Of a stretch of 41,883 nucleotides of DNA, positions 1 through 7,523 are shown piece by piece. The notes beneath the pieces are model-generated. The model did no database searches, was not told the DNA's origin, and saw nothing but the letters and a program-made list of their open reading frames with translations. Location of the stretch: NCBI GenBank assembly GCA_003864455.1, contig BGZN01000013.1, positions 1 to 41,883 of the forward strand. Reading direction: 5' to 3'. Position numbers and translations under genes: made by a program. This DNA is from Candidatus Termititenax aidoneus. Its GTDB lineage: Bacteria > Margulisbacteria > Termititenacia > Termititenacales > Termititenacaceae. Every line of letters begins with the position of its first letter. The first letter of the stretch is position 1.

Positions 1-133
1 CGTTCAACTCGACAGACGCCGCGCTTCCGCGAAAATCATAGCGCGTGGCAATTTCTTTGCGCGCCGTATTCAGCGCGTTATTGACGAGCTGCAAATCCGG
101 CTCGGAAACCACATCAAAGGAACTGTCCGCCAT
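1..133 (-). CDS. yajQ: YajQ family nucleotide-binding protein, N-terminal part
   Basis: Only the first 44 codons lie in the window; the gene runs off the left edge. The translation begins [20 protein letters not shown] and continues with a [15 protein letters not shown] stretch, the typical start of the YajQ/UPF0234 family. Family members bind nucleotides, and some are reported to be cyclic-di-GMP effectors; the role here is inferred from family only. The ATG at 133 has no Shine-Dalgarno but a TATAAT box 6 nt upstream (140-145), suggesting a leaderless mRNA. Confidence 0.88.
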   Translation of the reverse strand, partial: MADSSFDVVSEPDLQLVNNALNTARKEIATRYDFRGSAASVELN

Positions 134-139
134 GACAAA

Positions 140-145
140 ATTATA
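140..145 (-). promoter_or_regulatory. -10 box of yajQ (leaderless start)
   Basis: Read on the minus strand this is TATAAT, followed by 6 nt and the yajQ ATG. Transcription would start at or within a base or two of the start codon. No purine-rich ribosome site fits in the gap. The same layout recurs at several genes in the window. Confidence 0.6.
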
Positions 146-191
146 GTATAAAAAAGTTAAAAAAGACAAATCCGCAACTTGGCCGGCAGAT

Positions 192-917
192 TTATAGCTC
201 CGCAGAATTTTCCGCTTCCAGCTCGTCAATTCTGGCCTGTATTATGGCTAGCTTTTCTTTCAACCGGACAAGTTCGTCCGAAACATTGCCAGTTCCCAAT
301 TGATTGTATACGTTCTCTATTTTTATGGAAGATTCCATCCTCTCGCCAGCACATTCTTTAAATAGCAAGACATTGATATTGGCAAGCTGCGGATTATATA
401 TCTCTATTGTATCAGCGCTATTATGCCTAAAGTAAAAGTCATTATGGTAATTCAGGCAAGGCCTCCATTTACTTCCATCTGCCGCTGTTATCCGGCACAT
501 TTCTTTAACCCCAAAAGCGCCATTAATCATTCTCAACAGGCCATTATTGTAAAAAGACAATGAACTATAATAACCATTAAGAGGAAAATCCACGGAAACA
601 GGTTCTCCATTTGGCAAATGAATTATCACATCTTGCACCAAACGCGCTTCGGCCAATTTATAATCCGGGTATAATATTAAATGCTTGGTTAAAACTTTAT
701 CTTTCGTCAACGGCAATAAGATCGGAACTGCTTTTGCAAACAATATGCCAATAGCGCCCTTGACCAAGCTGTCGGCAATTTTCAATTCGCCATATTCTTC
801 GATAGACTCCAGGGCTGACCTGTCTAGGCCATTAGCATCTAAAAACGCGCAGACTTCCGGGTAGTATATACTCCCCGCAACAGCCGGATTGCCGCCTCCT
901 ATTATTTTTGTATACAT
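192..917 (-). CDS. Hypothetical protein, 241 aa, with C-terminal coiled coil
   Basis: I do not recognise this protein. The start at 917 is well supported by a GGAGG site 7-8 nt upstream. It has no signal peptide. Around residues 45-75 is a hydrophobic stretch ([17 protein letters not shown]) that is not clearly a membrane helix. The middle is rich in Tyr, Asn and Phe in alternating patterns suggesting beta structure, and the last ~30 residues ([24 protein letters not shown]) form a heptad-like coiled coil that could trimerise or dimerise the protein. It sits alone between yajQ and purU, with more AT-rich codons than either neighbour, so it may be a recent arrival. A phage-tail-associated or surface role is possible but not shown. 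Confidence 0.6.
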   Translation of the reverse strand: MYTKIIGGGNPAVAGSIYYPEVCAFLDANGLDRSALESIEEYGELKIADSLVKGAIGILFAKAVPILLPLTKDKVLTKHLILYPDYKLAEARLVQDVIIHLPNGEPVSVDFPLNGYYSSLSFYNNGLLRMINGAFGVKEMCRITAADGSKWRPCLNYHNDFYFRHNSADTIEIYNPQLANINVLLFKECAGERMESSIKIENVYNQLGTGNVSDELVRLKEKLAIIQARIDELEAENSAEL

Positions 918-984
918 GAAATTACCTCCGTAAGGTTATCATAAGTTTTTTCGCTAAATATTCTCGATATACGGCGCAAACGGA

Positions 985-1794
985 TTACAAAATTATGGTG
1001 CGCTGGCCGCAAACGAAAAGGCGGTCATTGAGAAAATAACGCACGGCCTCGGACAAAACCTGCCGCTCCAAATCGCGGCCTCTGGTGATCAAATCCTCGA
1101 CCGTGTCGCGGTGGGAAATCTGCGCGACATTTTGCTGAATGATCGGCCCCTGATCCAAATCCTCCGTGGCAAAATGCGCTGTCGCGCCGATGATTTTCAC
1201 GCCGCGCTGATAGGCCTGATGATAGGGTTTCGCGCCTTTGAAAGCCGGCAGGAAAGAATGATGCACGTTAATTATTTTATGCGGATAGGCGCGGATAAAT
1301 TTTGGACTCAAAATCTGCATATAGCGCGCCAAAATCAGCAAATCCGCTTTTTTTGCTTTGAGCAGAGCAAGCTGTTTTTTTTCATTGTCCGGCAGACAGT
1401 AAAATTCCTGGCCAAAAGTTTCAGCCACATAACGCAAATCCTCATGATTACTGATGACAGCAGTAATGTCGCAATTCAACTCACCGCTTTTGCTGCGCAG
1501 CAGCAAATCATAAAGGCAGTGATCGTACTTTGAAACAAAAATCGCCGCGCGTTTTTTCTGGTCAGAAAAAGAAACCGCAATTTTGCCAAATTTTTGCAAA
1601 GCGGCGGAAATCCTTGAGCGCGGTAATTTGAATCCGGCAAGGTCCCATTCCAGCCGCATAAAAAATTGTCCGGCCGCCGGGTCAGTGTATTGATCGAGAT
1701 TGACTATATTGCCGTTATTGCGCGTAATAAAATTTGTAACAGCGGCAACAATGCCGCGGCAGTCCCGGCAGGTCAGACGCAGTATGGCGTTCAC
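985..1794 (-). CDS. purU: Formyltetrahydrofolate deformylase
   Basis: PurU hydrolyses 10-formyl-THF to formate and THF, balancing one-carbon pools and feeding formate to PurT-type purine synthesis. The 269-aa protein has an N-terminal ACT-like domain (residues ~1-80, LTCRDCRGIVAAVTNFI) followed by a formyltransferase-fold domain. The catalytic segment shows INVHHSFLPAFKGAKPYHQA and then GATAHFATEDLDQGPII, giving the Asn-His-Asp set of this superfamily. Length matches the usual ~280 aa. The start overlaps the dapB stop by 4 nt (ATGA), so the two are translationally coupled in one operon. Confidence 0.93.
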   Translation of the reverse strand: MNAILRLTCRDCRGIVAAVTNFITRNNGNIVNLDQYTDPAAGQFFMRLEWDLAGFKLPRSRISAALQKFGKIAVSFSDQKKRAAIFVSKYDHCLYDLLLRSKSGELNCDITAVISNHEDLRYVAETFGQEFYCLPDNEKKQLALLKAKKADLLILARYMQILSPKFIRAYPHKIINVHHSFLPAFKGAKPYHQAYQRGVKIIGATAHFATEDLDQGPIIQQNVAQISHRDTVEDLITRGRDLERQVLSEAVRYFLNDRLFVCGQRTIIL

Positions 1795-2525
1795 AGGATT
1801 TTCTCCAGTCCGTAAATCAGGCCGGCTTTGCCGCCGATTTTTTTGCAGGCCAGTAAGACGCCGGGCATGAAAGACTCTCTATTGATAGTCTCGTGGCGCA
1901 AAACCAGCCGCTGGCCTAAAGCGCCCAGCATGACTTCCTGCGTCGCCACAAAACCCGGCAAGCGCACCGCGTGAATACGGATATTGCCGAGCCGCGCGCC
2001 CTGCGAACGTTCCGGCAAAAATTCTTTGCTCTCCACGGCTGGCGGAGCGGTCTGGCCGACGGCTTCATTTATTAACTGGGCAGTTTTAAGCGCCGTGCCG
2101 GAAGGCGCGTCAGCTTTGTGGTCATGGTGATACTCGACGATCTCCACACTGGGCAGATATTTCGCGGCTTGCGCGGCAAACTGCATCATCAGCACCGCGC
2201 CAATGGCAAAATTGGGCGCGATAAGCACGGCTCTTTTTAATTTCTTACTCTCCGCGTCAATTATTTTTAAATCCTCTTCCGTAAAACCGGTCGTGCCAAC
2301 CACCGCGTCCGCGCCGCTGCTGATAATAGTACGGACATTAGCCAGACGCGCGGACGGCTGTGTGAAATCCACCACGATTTGCGCGCCGGATTTCTTAATT
2401 GCCGCGGCCAAATCGTCACCGGCGTCGGTTTGACCGGCCAATTCCAATTCCGCATCGGCCTGCACCGCGGCGACAACTGTTTGTCCCATTTTGCCTTTTG
2501 CGCCATTGACGAGAATTTTTAACAT
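1791..2525 (-). CDS. dapB: 4-hydroxy-tetrahydrodipicolinate reductase
   Basis: DapB performs the NAD(P)H-dependent reduction step in lysine/meso-diaminopimelate synthesis. The N-terminal Rossmann motif is VNGAKGKMGQ, and the catalytic/substrate loop is EYHHDHKADAPSGTA, with the His-His and Lys of the family signature E-x-H-H-x-x-K-x-D-x-P-S-G-T-A. At 244 aa it is close to the normal ~250-270 aa. Its ATG overlaps the stop codon of the upstream ORF6N gene by one base (TGATG) and its stop overlaps the purU start, so all three appear to form one operon. No other lysine genes are nearby. Confidence 0.95.
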   Translation of the reverse strand: MLKILVNGAKGKMGQTVVAAVQADAELELAGQTDAGDDLAAAIKKSGAQIVVDFTQPSARLANVRTIISSGADAVVGTTGFTEEDLKIIDAESKKLKRAVLIAPNFAIGAVLMMQFAAQAAKYLPSVEIVEYHHDHKADAPSGTALKTAQLINEAVGQTAPPAVESKEFLPERSQGARLGNIRIHAVRLPGFVATQEVMLGALGQRLVLRHETINRESFMPGVLLACKKIGGKAGLIYGLEKIL

Positions 2526-2917
2526 CAGCGTTTTTTCCTTTTTTGCTTGACAGCATACTTAAATTTCACAAAGGTTTCGACAATAGCAATAGTGGTCTCC
2601 GCGGCTCTGGGACTTTTCAAGATAGTAGCTAGCATGTAGAGACCTTTTTCGGTAAAAACATTGGCATTATATTTGGAATATTTGCCGCGGCCTTTTTCTA
2701 AGGTCGAAAATTTCGACCTTAGAGGACGCATTTCTTCGTCTGTCAAACACAAAACATATCCGCTTGGAAATTTATCAGGATTGTTTTTAAGCGCTTCATT
2801 AACGCGTTTGGTCTCCACGCCGTACAACTCCGCGACATCGCTGTCCAGAAGCGCTTTCTGCCCGCGAATAGTTATAATTTTTTTCTCCACATTAGAATAA
2901 GGCACGATATTTTTCAT
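2525..2917 (-). CDS. ORF6N-domain protein
   Basis: The 130-aa protein carries an ORF6N domain: IITIRGQKALLDSDVAELYGVETKRVNEALKNN near residues 14-46, then FPSGYVLCLTDEE and VFTEKGLYMLATILKS. ORF6N domains occur in phage antirepressor-like proteins and in many chromosomal genes with no settled function. It ends in a basic tail (KQKRKKR) soon after the domain, whereas many relatives carry a further C-terminal region, so it is a minimal version. It precedes dapB with a 1-nt stop/start overlap, an odd partner for a biosynthetic gene. The ATG has no Shine-Dalgarno; an extended -10 (TGATATAAT) ends 6 nt upstream. Confidence 0.82.
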   Translation of the reverse strand: MKNIVPYSNVEKKIITIRGQKALLDSDVAELYGVETKRVNEALKNNPDKFPSGYVLCLTDEEMRPLRSKFSTLEKGRGKYSKYNANVFTEKGLYMLATILKSPRAAETTIAIVETFVKFKYAVKQKRKKR

Positions 2918-2923
2918 AAAATT

Positions 2924-2929
2924 ATTATA
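2924..2929 (-). promoter_or_regulatory. Extended -10 box for the ORF6N-dapB-purU operon
   Basis: Minus strand reads TGATATAAT, then 6 nt, then the ATG at 2917. The TGn extension makes it a strong candidate, and the spacing implies a leaderless transcript. I see no convincing -35. Confidence 0.55.
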
Positions 2930-2964
2930 TCACAGTATCTCCAGGCAAATAATTTCAGACGCTA

Positions 2965-3170
2965 TTAAGCCGCACCGAAATCGACAGCAGCGGTCAATGT
3001 GCTAATACTGCCCTCCAAAGCTGTTTTTGCAGAGCTCAGACTTTTTTAACCAATTTAGATGACGGATAATAATCATTGCTGACACTCAAAACATCAGCCT
3101 CTGCATTGCGCACTTCATAGTACGGCGTCTCCTCAAAATTGTCCGAGTAACTGCCTGTTGTGTTTGCCAT
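2965..3170 (-). pseudogene. Tail-fibre-like small gene with a frameshift at an A6 run
   Basis: From the ATG at 3170, preceded by an AGGGG site, the frame gives MANTTGSYSDNF and later YYPSSKLVKK, then hits TGA after 44 codons (3036). A -1 shift (or one extra A) at the six-A run coding Lys-Lys restores a frame that reads SLSSAKTALEGSISTLTAAVDFGAA and stops at 2965. The YPSSKLVK...L segment matches the YPSAKAV motif of the tail-fibre-like protein at 20853, and such motifs are common in phage tail fibres. It could be a decayed gene, a sequencing/assembly error in the homopolymer, or a real slippage site. It lies divergent from an XRE regulator, as do two other tail-like genes in this window. Confidence 0.6.
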
Positions 3171-3186
3171 ATATACCCCTTTGCTT

Positions 3187-3192
3187 ATTATA
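3187..3192 (-). promoter_or_regulatory. -10 box for the frameshifted tail-fibre-like gene
   Basis: Minus strand TATAAT about 17 nt upstream of the ATG. At 17-nt spacing the -35 position falls on the centre of the palindrome at 3204-3221, suggesting repression by the divergent XRE protein. Confidence 0.45.
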
Positions 3193-3196
3193 CTGT

Positions 3197-3231
3197 TAAC
3201 TAACATTGTTAAATAACAATGCTAACTAACA
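3197..3231. promoter_or_regulatory. Operator-like palindrome flanked by direct repeats
   Basis: A perfect 8+2+8 inverted repeat, CATTGTTA-AA-TAACAATG, lies at 3204-3221. It is flanked by two copies of TAACTAACA (3197-3205 and 3223-3231). It sits in the divergent intergenic region between the tail-like gene (start 3170) and the XRE regulator (start 3255), over the probable -35 regions of both. A -10 for the regulator is at 3236-3241 (TATAAT). Confidence 0.55.
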
Positions 3232-3254
3232 GCATTATAATTTAAAATTTATTA

Positions 3255-3512
3255 ATGTCAAGTAGCAGCAAACATAAATTAAAAGAAGATTTTGGCTTAA
3301 AATACGACACTTTAGACATAGGCCAGCGCATCAGGGATTTAAGGCAAAAGAAAAAATGGAGCATGCATCGCTTATCCTACGAAGCCTGCATAGACTCTGC
3401 GGTTTTAATGCGTATTGAAAAAGGCATTCGCGCGCCGGTGCTGGACACTTTATTAAAAATTATTGAGGGGCTGGGTTTGAGGCCGGCTGAATTTTTCCGC
3501 GTATTTAAATAA
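3255..3512 (+). CDS. XRE-family HTH transcriptional regulator
   Basis: An 85-aa protein that is almost entirely one helix-turn-helix domain: IGQRIRDLRQKKKWSMHRLS, then YEACIDSAVLMRIEKGIRAP and LDTLLKIIEGLGLRPAEFF, the usual five-helix Cro/C1 layout. It is divergent from the frameshifted tail-fibre-like gene and faces a palindromic operator, so it probably represses that gene and itself. The ATG has no Shine-Dalgarno and lies 13 nt after a TATAAT. Its 3' end overlaps the convergent MBL-fold gene by 8 nt. Related regulators occur at 14625 and 20343. Confidence 0.85.
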   Translation: MSSSSKHKLKEDFGLKYDTLDIGQRIRDLRQKKKWSMHRLSYEACIDSAVLMRIEKGIRAPVLDTLLKIIEGLGLRPAEFFRVFK

Positions 3513-4272
3513 TGACTTTTAACCCATCATACGCCAACTGCATATTAGGCAGCAGAGTTTTATTCGTCGTTTCATGTTCGAGATTATGGGCAATATGCGT
3601 GAAATAAGTCTGCCGCGCGCCAATACGCCGCGCCGCGGCAACAGCCTGCTCCAGTGAAAAATGCGTCGGGTGCGGCGTGTCGCGCAGAGCGTCGAGGACT
3701 AAAACATTTAAATTTTTCAGCCGCTCAAAAGTTTTTTCGGGGATTTCTGAGCAGTCCGTCAAATAAGCAAAATCGTCCACGCGGTAGCCAAAAATTTCAT
3801 AAAGCCCGTGCTTGATCGGCAAAGCGGCCACGGAAAATCCGCCGATATTTATAGCCTGATAATTTTGCAGAATATGATTGTCGAGAGCCGTAATGCCGCC
3901 GCCGGCCTGCCGCGGAGTTTCATACATGTAACGCAGCGTCGCGCGCAATTCCTTGTCCGCCTCAGCCGACAGATAAACATTGACGCGTTTTTGATATTTG
4001 ATATTGAAGCGGCGAAATTCATCGAGGCCAAAAACATGGTCGGCGTGCGTATGCGTGATCAGCACATCGTCCACATCGAGAATATTATGTGTCAGTGCCT
4101 GCTGGCGAAAATCGCTCGACGCATCGATGAGCAAAGCGTGCCCGTCTTTTTCCAGCCAGACCGATGAGCGCAGACGCTTGTTGCGCGGATTGTCCGACCG
4201 GCAGACCGCGCAGGCGCAGGCCACCATCGGAATGCCGTTGGACGTGCCCGTGCCCAAAAAAGTAATTTGCAT
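3505..4272 (-). CDS. MBL-fold metallo-hydrolase, PhnP-like
   Basis: A 255-aa metallo-beta-lactamase-fold hydrolase. It opens MQITFLGTGTSNGIPMVAC and contains CACAVCRSDN, then the metal motif THTHADHVFGLD, a later DCSEIP and a C-terminal THIAHNLEH. This arrangement resembles PhnP and related phosphodiesterases, but no phosphonate genes are nearby, so the substrate is unknown. The frame stays open to 4608, but that region belongs to the divergent HAD gene; homology begins at the ATG at 4272. A TATAGT box ends 7 nt before the ATG and there is no Shine-Dalgarno, consistent with a leaderless mRNA. Confidence 0.85.
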   Translation of the reverse strand: MQITFLGTGTSNGIPMVACACAVCRSDNPRNKRLRSSVWLEKDGHALLIDASSDFRQQALTHNILDVDDVLITHTHADHVFGLDEFRRFNIKYQKRVNVYLSAEADKELRATLRYMYETPRQAGGGITALDNHILQNYQAINIGGFSVAALPIKHGLYEIFGYRVDDFAYLTDCSEIPEKTFERLKNLNVLVLDALRDTPHPTHFSLEQAVAAARRIGARQTYFTHIAHNLEHETTNKTLLPNMQLAYDGLKVII

Positions 4273-4276
4273 GGTG

Positions 4277-4286
4277 TATACTATAT
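4277..4286. promoter_or_regulatory. Overlapping divergent -10 boxes in a 21-nt intergenic gap
   Basis: The two start codons (4272 minus, 4294 plus) are separated by 21 nt containing TATACTATAT. On the minus strand TATAGT (4280-4285) ends 7 nt before its ATG; on the plus strand CTATAT (4281-4286) ends 7 nt before the other ATG. Any -35 elements would lie inside the opposing genes. Both mRNAs would be leaderless and mutually exclusive at the promoter. Confidence 0.4.
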
Positions 4287-4293
4287 CGCAATC

Positions 4294-4923
4294 ATGCCGG
4301 AGATTAAACTTTTTATTTTTGATGTCGACCACACGATCACCGACGGCACAACTATCTGGGAACATCTGCACAAGGAATGCGGCACTTGGGATAGAGAAGG
4401 CAGTCTCTACCTCAAACAATTTTTGGCGCAGGAGATCGATTTTGATGAATTTTCGCGCCGTGATGCGCGAAGCTGGCAGGGACGCGGCGTCGATTATCTG
4501 CGGCGCGCGCAGAGCAAAGTACAGATCATGGCCGGTTTTCCGGAGCTGCTGCAGGAATTGCATAAACGTAATATCACCACCGCGATTATTTCCTCGACGG
4601 TCGGGCAATTCGCGGAATATTTGGCGGACATTTATAAAATAGACTACTGTTTTGCCAATCCGCTCGGCCTAAAAAACAATATTCTCGACGGCACGATAGA
4701 CCTGCGCGTCCAAGGCGAGGCCAAAGGTTCTTTTGCCGAAAATCTGGCTAAAAAACTGCGGTTGTCCAAAGCGGAAATAGCCGCGGCCGGCGACTCGCGT
4801 TTTGACCTGCCGATGTTTGAACACGCGGAACACACTTTCATTTTGCAAAATGAAAAGTTTAAAGACAAATGCCAATATTTTGTAAAGGATTTTTTTGAGG
4901 CGGCAAAAATACTTTTCGCTTAA
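4294..4923 (+). CDS. HAD-superfamily hydrolase, phosphoserine phosphatase-like (HAD-IB)
   Basis: The 209-aa protein has all HAD motifs: motif I LFIFDVDHTITDG (DxDxT), motif II TAIISSTVGQ, a conserved Lys region near AKKLRLSK, and motif III AAGDSRFDLPMFEHA. A helical cap follows motif I. This is the HAD-IB layout of SerB and related small-molecule phosphatases; the substrate cannot be told. I chose the ATG at 4294 (MPEIKLFIFDVDHT) over the upstream ATG at 4270, since the domain starts there and a -10-like box ends 7 nt before it. Confidence 0.82.
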   Translation: MPEIKLFIFDVDHTITDGTTIWEHLHKECGTWDREGSLYLKQFLAQEIDFDEFSRRDARSWQGRGVDYLRRAQSKVQIMAGFPELLQELHKRNITTAIISSTVGQFAEYLADIYKIDYCFANPLGLKNNILDGTIDLRVQGEAKGSFAENLAKKLRLSKAEIAAAGDSRFDLPMFEHAEHTFILQNEKFKDKCQYFVKDFFEAAKILFA

Positions 4924-4928
4924 AGCTT

Positions 4929-5228
4929 TTAATTAAAATTCACATTCTTTAACAACTGCGCGCTGTGCGCCAGAGTTACAATTTCCACCAAATCTTTCTT
5001 AATCCTGTACACTATCCGGTAATTGCCGTGAAATAATTCCCGTAAATTATTATCCGCATATTCCGGCACTACTCTGCCTATTTTTGGAAACAGTTCTAAT
5101 TTTTGCGTTAACTCTAAAATTTTTCTTGCAAATAATACCGCATAATATTTAGAATTTTCAGCAATATATTCCACTGCTTTCTCGAAATTATCCGCAGCAG
5201 TTGGAGACCAGATTACCCGTTCAGCCAT
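4929..5228 (-). CDS. ParE/RelE-family toxin
   Basis: A 99-aa type II toxin: VIWSPTAADNFEKAVEYIAE, ARKILELTQKLELFPKIGRVVPEY, then LRELFHGNYRIVYRI and VEIVTLAHSAQLL. The pattern (P-x-x-G-R-x-V-P, R-E-L-x-x-G-x-Y-R-I-V-Y) is typical of ParE toxins, which poison DNA gyrase; RelE relatives cleave mRNA. Its start overlaps the upstream antitoxin by 16 nt, the usual coupled arrangement with the antitoxin first. Confidence 0.87.
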   Translation of the reverse strand: MAERVIWSPTAADNFEKAVEYIAENSKYYAVLFARKILELTQKLELFPKIGRVVPEYADNNLRELFHGNYRIVYRIKKDLVEIVTLAHSAQLLKNVNFN

Positions 5229-5404
5229 TTGGCCATTCGCGCCTTAACTTCAGATTGAGGCAACGTTTGGCCGGCATCTAACTCCGCCAGCCCTTTATCC
5301 ACCTGCATTTTAAAATACAATTCTTCAATAACATCTTCCAAAGTTAAATCGTCATCCGGCAGAGACTTCACCAAACCAATAACTTGCTCTTTTACTGTAG
5401 GCAT
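5213..5404 (-). CDS. Antitoxin of the ParE-type pair
   Basis: A 63-aa acidic protein (MPTVKEQVIGLVKSLPDDDL...EVKARMAKWLNG). The N-terminal half, KSLPDDDLTLEDVIEELYFKM, resembles small ParD-like or DUF-type antitoxins, and the C-terminal half would wrap the toxin. I chose the ATG at 5404 because GAGGTG lies 5 nt upstream; the in-frame GTG at 5410 is too close to that site. Its identity rests mainly on position before a clear ParE toxin and on size. Confidence 0.75.
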   Translation of the reverse strand: MPTVKEQVIGLVKSLPDDDLTLEDVIEELYFKMQVDKGLAELDAGQTLPQSEVKARMAKWLNG

Positions 5405-5423
5405 AAACACACCTCTACATTTA

Positions 5424-5429
5424 ATTATA
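5424..5429 (-). promoter_or_regulatory. -10 box of the toxin-antitoxin operon
   Basis: Minus strand GGTATAAT located about 20 nt upstream of the antitoxin ATG, followed by a proper GAGGTG ribosome site. No strong -35 is seen. Confidence 0.45.
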
Positions 5430-5460
5430 CCACAACCATGCGGCGTTCACTGTTGTAAAT

Positions 5461-7503
5461 CTAATCCTGCAGCCGGTAAATATTTTTGTCCTCGCCTTCG
5501 ATAAGCGTGATGAGGCGAAATCTGTCCAGCCCGCGGTATTTGGCAAAAGCATCCTCGTAGCGCGCCTGTATCGCTAATTTTTTGTCGCGGTTGACCGCCA
5601 GCTCCAGCATATTGAACATCTCCGCTTTGCGGCCGGACAGCGCGTACATCACCGCCAGATTGTAATACACCGAAGTCGCACCAGAGCTTTTCATGCTCTC
5701 GTATACTTCGATGTTTTTCGTGATGAGATAATTGTAATATTTGCGGATTTTTTCCGACTTGGGAAATTGCCCGAGCACCGATTGAAACAACAAAAACGCC
5801 TCGTTGTAACGTTTCTTAAAAACATAAATCTCGCCAAGGTCGAGATAGATCTGCTCGGCCGGCGCGTCGCCTTCCAGCTCCAGCTCCAGCACGCGCTCGT
5901 AAAAATCCAACGCGCGGCGTTTGCGCTCCAATAATTTTTTTGGATCGAGATCGGTGTTTTCCCAAGCGGCGATTTGCCGGATCGCTTTCTTGTAGGCGCG
6001 GGTCAAGATCAGCAAATCCAAATATTCATAACAGATTTCCTCGGACACTTCTTCGGACTCCAGTTTTTTCTCAATGCGCGCGATTGCCTCGCTGCGGATG
6101 TCCAGCAGTTCGCGATCGACAAACCAGTAATCACTTTGGAGCGTTTTAGATTTTTCAAAATAACGATAAGCGTCGGTTAAGCGGTTTTGTTTTTTGCCCA
6201 GCAGTCCCAGAAAATAATAAACCATGTGATTGTCTTTGTTTTCCTCCGCCAGGTGCTTAAACATATACTCGGCCTGACTGTCCTCGCCGAGCAAAAACAA
6301 AACGGCGGCTTCGTAAATTTTGTACGAGGCAATGCCCGAAGAAAGCTGATTTAAAATATCCCGCGCGTAAACGTCTGTATGCATTTCCAGCATGAGCAGC
6401 ACGGCCTTGTCGTACTCCGGCCGCAGCATGTACAGATCCAGCAAATCGCGCTTGGAAGTTTCGTATTCAAAATGTTTCAGATAATATTTTTCGGCCAGCT
6501 CAAAAGCTTTGCCAAGATTGACGCGCGCCTCGCGGTTGGCCGGCGATTTTTTTAAAACCTCGCGGTAACGCTGGATCGCCTCAGAAAATTTGTTTTCATA
6601 AACCAGCATCAGGCCGTAATTGATCTGCGCCTGCACAAAATTGGGCGCGATAGAAATAATTTTTTCCAGCGCGGCTTTGGCCGCCGGATAATCCGCTTTG
6701 CGAAAATACAGTGTGGCGATCTCCATCAGCGCGTCAATATTTTGGGAGTCCTGCCGCAGTTTTTCTTCGTTTTGCTGCAAAATGCCCGCAAAACATTTTT
6801 CAATGCGCTGCTTGACGCGCGGCGTGCGTTCGCCGCATTTGAAATAATGCTCCAGCGCGTCGGCCAGACTATTTTCGCGGTAACGCAGCGCGGCCAAATA
6901 ATAATGCCCCGGCTCATAGCGCAGATTGAGCGAGAGGGTTTTTTCCAGCTCGGTCTCCGCCGCGGCAAAATCCCTCCGGCGCAGATGCACGCGCGCCATC
7001 AGATAATGCGCCTCAATGTCGTTGTCATTGAGTTTCAAACATTTTTCCAGCTCCTCGGCGGCCTTGGCGTACTTGCGGCTTTCAAAATTGAGCAGCGCCA
7101 GCGCGTAATAAGCTTTGGCGTAATTGGGGTTGACGACCAGCGCTTTGGTGCACTCACGGGCAAACGCCGCTTTGTCGCCCTGCAAATAATAAGTGTGCCC
7201 CAGCTGATAGTGCAGATCGGCGTCGCGGTAATTGATCTCCACACCCTGCCGCAAAATCTCCGCCGCTTTTTTGTAATTGCGCCGGATCTGAAAAATTTTC
7301 GCCAGCATTTTGAAAGCTGAAGCGTAAGTATTGTCGATCTGAATGATTTTGCGCAAATACACCATAGACAGGCGGTAGCGTTTTTCGCTGAACGCCTCCT
7401 GCGCCATTTTGAAAAAAGACTGCGCGGACTGCACATCGCCCTGCATTTGCTGGTCGGTCTTGAGAGAAGTGGTCAGGTCTATGCTGTGGTCGATTTCCGC
7501 CAT
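5461..7503 (-). CDS. Tetratricopeptide-repeat protein
   Basis: A 680-aa protein made almost wholly of TPR units, e.g. YAKAYYALALLNFESRKYAKA, DIEAHYLMARVHLRRRDFAAA and NFVQAQINYGLMLVYENKFSEA. The TPRs fill about residues 20-300 and recur in the C-terminal half (AEQIYLDLGEIYVFKKRYNEA). There is no signal peptide or catalytic domain, so it is probably a cytoplasmic scaffold; partners are unknown. The frame is open to 7611, but I take the ATG at 7503 (MAEIDHSIDLTTSL): the longer form would overlap ugpC, and an extended -10 (TGTTATAAT, 7511-7516) ends 7 nt before this ATG. Confidence 0.82.
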   Translation of the reverse strand: MAEIDHSIDLTTSLKTDQQMQGDVQSAQSFFKMAQEAFSEKRYRLSMVYLRKIIQIDNTYASAFKMLAKIFQIRRNYKKAAEILRQGVEINYRDADLHYQLGHTYYLQGDKAAFARECTKALVVNPNYAKAYYALALLNFESRKYAKAAEELEKCLKLNDNDIEAHYLMARVHLRRRDFAAAETELEKTLSLNLRYEPGHYYLAALRYRENSLADALEHYFKCGERTPRVKQRIEKCFAGILQQNEEKLRQDSQNIDALMEIATLYFRKADYPAAKAALEKIISIAPNFVQAQINYGLMLVYENKFSEAIQRYREVLKKSPANREARVNLGKAFELAEKYYLKHFEYETSKRDLLDLYMLRPEYDKAVLLMLEMHTDVYARDILNQLSSGIASYKIYEAAVLFLLGEDSQAEYMFKHLAEENKDNHMVYYFLGLLGKKQNRLTDAYRYFEKSKTLQSDYWFVDRELLDIRSEAIARIEKKLESEEVSEEICYEYLDLLILTRAYKKAIRQIAAWENTDLDPKKLLERKRRALDFYERVLELELEGDAPAEQIYLDLGEIYVFKKRYNEAFLLFQSVLGQFPKSEKIRKYYNYLITKNIEVYESMKSSGATSVYYNLAVMYALSGRKAEMFNMLELAVNRDKKLAIQARYEDAFAKYRGLDRFRLITLIEGEDKNIYRLQD

Positions 7504-7510
7504 TGCGGAG

Positions 7511-7516
7511 ATTATA
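7511..7516 (-). promoter_or_regulatory. Extended -10 box for the TPR gene (leaderless)
   Basis: Minus strand TGTTATAAT, 7 nt before the ATG at 7503, lying in the 20-nt gap after the ugpC stop. No ribosome site is present. Confidence 0.5.
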
Positions 7517-7523
7517 ACAGAAA

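Noticed and set aside
4273-4608. Upstream extension of the MBL-fold gene
   Set aside because: Homology starts at MQITFLGTGTS (4272); the extension is antisense to the HAD gene.
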